A DNA stretch of 64,000 nt from Paenibacillus_S sp043945595 (GTDB lineage: Bacteria > Bacillota > Bacilli > Paenibacillales > NBRC-103111): contig NZ_JBIFNP010000001.1 in NCBI RefSeq assembly GCF_043945595.1, positions 4,154,001 through 4,218,000 on the forward strand. Direction: 5' to 3'. Both the position numbers and the translations under genes were made by a program. Positions 62,683-64,000 of the stretch are shown piece by piece. The notes under the pieces were generated by a model. The model was not told where the DNA came from, did not search any database, and saw only the letters and a program-made list of their open reading frames with translations. Position 1 is the stretch's first letter, and the number at the start of each line of letters is the position of its first letter.

Positions 62683-62709
62683 AAAAATAAGCAAGCCGGC
62701 GGGCTTGCT
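62683..62709 (-). terminator. Second terminator after the 92-residue gene
   Basis: GCAAGCC and GGGCTTGC pair; TTATTTTT follows on the minus strand. Confidence 0.65.
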
Positions 62710-62761
62710 TTCAACTGCAGTGGGACATCCCTGGGCCTCGGTGCCATTTCACCAATCCAAT

Positions 62762-62813
62762 AAAAAAACAGTCCGGCATGAGCGAACAGCAACGCTCCTC
62801 CCGAACTGTTTTT
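62762..62813 (-). terminator. First terminator after the 92-residue gene
   Basis: AAAACAGT and ACTGTTTT enclose an inner GAGCG/CGCTC stem; seven T follow on the minus strand. Confidence 0.75.
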
Positions 62814-62835
62814 CACCTTTACTTTCTAACCTTCT

Positions 62836-63114
62836 TCAAATCAAAAAAGCTCCTCGCATCCGCTCCGCATATTCCGTAGAAGCGACAGCTTCCTGGACAT
62901 AATGAAGAATTGCCGCGGTTTCCGCCTCTTTAAAAGCATATCTGCAGTCCATCCCGTTAAACATCAGATGCATGTTCTTAACAGAGCCTTTCTCCGGAAT
63001 ATCGAATACAATCACATACAGCTCCTCCGGTTCGTCGGCAAATCGGCAGCCTACATTCACCTGCAGCACATGCTGCTCCTCATTCCAATCCATTTCGCAA
63101 TAGTCAAATTCCAT
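62836..63114 (-). CDS. Hypothetical protein, 92 residues
   Basis: The ATG giving MEFDYCEMDW follows GGAGTGGGG. The protein is acidic with a beta-rich first half (VLQVNVGCRFADE, ELYVIVFDIPEKG) and a helical second half (AETAAILHYVQEAV). No domain recognised. Two tandem terminators follow, so it is a real transcription unit. Confidence 0.6.
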   Translation of the reverse strand: MEFDYCEMDWNEEQHVLQVNVGCRFADEPEELYVIVFDIPEKGSVKNMHLMFNGMDCRYAFKEAETAAILHYVQEAVASTEYAERMRGAFLI

Positions 63115-63244
63115 ACTAATCCCCACTCCCGTCCTGCCTTGTCCTGAGATCATCTTAACGCATATTCCCGGCCGAAGACAAACATACTATGGACGATCTT
63201 ATTTCTCTCCAAAGATCATTTCATACAAAGGGAGGCATTTGAAA

Positions 63245-63433
63245 ATGACCGATAATCTAAACAGCCAGTATGACTGCGCCAGCGCCGGAGAAGATCTGCA
63301 TCAGCTGCAGGAGCAATTAAACGCTCTTCACAATGAGCAGGGAGCTGCCACATCGAAAGAGCAGTCCGACCTTATCAACCGTTTGGAGAACCAAATTCAG
63401 TTTATAAAAAACAAATGCGACATCCGTCCATAA
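63245..63433 (+). CDS. Hypothetical coiled-coil protein, 62 residues
   Basis: The ATG is nine bases after GGGAGG (MTDNLNSQYD). Gln, Glu, Leu and Asn dominate; LHQLQEQLNALHNEQG and LINRLENQIQFIKN form two heptad stretches. Two Cys flank the coil. Followed by a good terminator. Family unknown. Confidence 0.6.
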   Translation: MTDNLNSQYDCASAGEDLHQLQEQLNALHNEQGAATSKEQSDLINRLENQIQFIKNKCDIRP

Positions 63434-63449
63434 ATTTGTGAGAGTGCGG

Positions 63450-63471
63450 CGCCGGGCTTCCGGCGTTTTTT
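63450..63471 (+). terminator. Terminator after the 62-residue gene
   Basis: CGCCGG and CCGGCG pair around GCTT, followed by six T. Confidence 0.85.
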
Positions 63472-63575
63472 GGTTTTGTCTTAGAGCATACAAGTTCCGC
63501 TTCATTCATTTATTCATTCGGTTCAAGCTCGTGCTCTTCAATAAGCATGATATTATTTGAGCGGCACCTCACATA

Positions 63576-63990
63576 TTAAACAATATGTTTTTTAATATTC
63601 GGGTAAAGCGTCACACGGCCCAGCTCTGACAATTGAATCCACTTTACAGCCGTTTGATTAGGATCCGGTTTTCTCCGGCATCCTTGGACTGGAGCCTTCC
63701 TTCAAGGTACAGTCAAAAATCAAGCTCAGCCCGTGAGGAGCCGGATCGTAAAGGCGTGAAGCCAAGTGCGGCGCATATTCATAGACGAAGGCTATTCGGC
63801 CCACATTCATGTCAACGGAGGCTTCTTCCCGCGCTTGCCTTTTAACTGCCTCGACAACGGATTCATTCGCCTCCACACCATCGGCCGGGAGGTTGTAGTG
63901 CAGACCGTTTTCATCCTGGAATTCAATTAACAAGACCGATTCCTCTTGTATAATTAGCGCACAAGCCCGAACTCGAATATGAAATTTCAC
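63576..63990 (-). CDS. Nudix-domain protein with altered Nudix box (frameshifted near 3' end)
   Basis: A GTG after AGGA opens a Nudix fold. The box reads ADGVEANESVVEAV, then KRQAREEASV. The REx Glu of the canonical box is Gln and the TG pair is AS, although the EE pair remains, so hydrolase activity is doubtful. The frame breaks at 63665-63666: minus-strand ACCGGATCC should be ACCGATCC. Correcting it extends the protein from PEKT through DPNQTAVKWIQLSELG to a stop at 63576. Uncorrected, it ends at 63658. Confidence 0.7.
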
Positions 63991-64000
63991 TTTCGTTCCT

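Noticed and set aside
1..64000. Mobile elements, CRISPR arrays, defence islands, tRNA or rRNA genes
   Set aside because: I found no transposase or integrase other than XerD, no regularly spaced repeats and no recognisable RNA gene clusters; the window is core chromosome.

Overview
The window looks like a piece of a Gram-positive, endospore-forming chromosome, most probably Paenibacillus or a close relative in the Paenibacillaceae. The gene content is a core Bacillales set: spore maturation, spore germination, the spoIIA sigma-F operon, spoVA genes, ResABCDE, ScpAB, riboflavin synthesis and a branched-chain 2-oxoacid dehydrogenase. Gene order follows Bacillus subtilis over long stretches. No rRNA, tRNA, CRISPR array, insertion sequence or prophage was recognised.

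Layout. 1-7.5 kb: a PilZ protein (edge-truncated), ypeB, a 53-residue cysteine protein coupled to prsW, a MecA-family adaptor, a YtxH-like protein, a lipoprotein polysaccharide deacetylase, a CPBP protease pair, an anchored protein of unknown function and a rhodanese. 7.8-9.8 kb: serA behind a sigma-A promoter and a T-box leader. 9.8-19.8 kb (minus): dacB-spmA-spmB-amidase-like-rluB-resA-resB-resC-resD-resE. 20-25 kb: an HD-GYP/SRAP pair, gerW with a DUF2953 partner, and scpA-scpB. 25-29.3 kb: ribD-ribE-ribBA-ribH behind an FMN riboswitch. 29.3-34.4 kb: ppiB, lysA and a short spoVAA-spoVAB-spoVAF operon with a good sigma-G promoter. 34.5-36 kb (plus): a DUF378 protein and a bacterial nitric oxide synthase. 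36-45.4 kb (minus): yqzK-xerD-deoB-punA, a YvyF-like protein, a CuA-type cupredoxin, pdp, dacF and spoIIAA-spoIIAB-sigF. 45.6-52.5 kb: ald, signal peptidase I, fur, spoIIM, an EndoQ-like nuclease, nudF, an mciZ-like gene with a long tail and a DUF3866 protein. 52.7-59.5 kb: a PepT-like peptidase, a Prli42-like micro-protein, the lpd-E1alpha-E1beta-E2 operon and a DUF2627 protein. 59.7-64 kb: a coupled SteA / glycosyltransferase 2 / MraY-like operon, two small unknown proteins and a Nudix protein.

The genes fall into functional groups: respiration and cytochrome c maturation (Res), forespore and mother-cell development (spoIIA, spoIIM, spoVA, dacB/spmAB, gerW, ypeB, mciZ), envelope work (dacF, sipS-like peptidase, deacetylase, SteA cluster) and metabolism (serine, riboflavin, lysine, nucleosides, branched-chain oxoacids).

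The most striking property is the number of single-point frame breaks. Seven genes (deacetylase, resE, resD, resC, sigF, lpd, Nudix) carry eight. Each is repaired by adding or removing one or two bases, and I saw no nonsense mutations. I read this mainly as sequence error, but decay of sporulation and respiration genes must be excluded. I found no convincing new defence or mobile system. The less-described items are small genes with strong signals and the SteA cluster.
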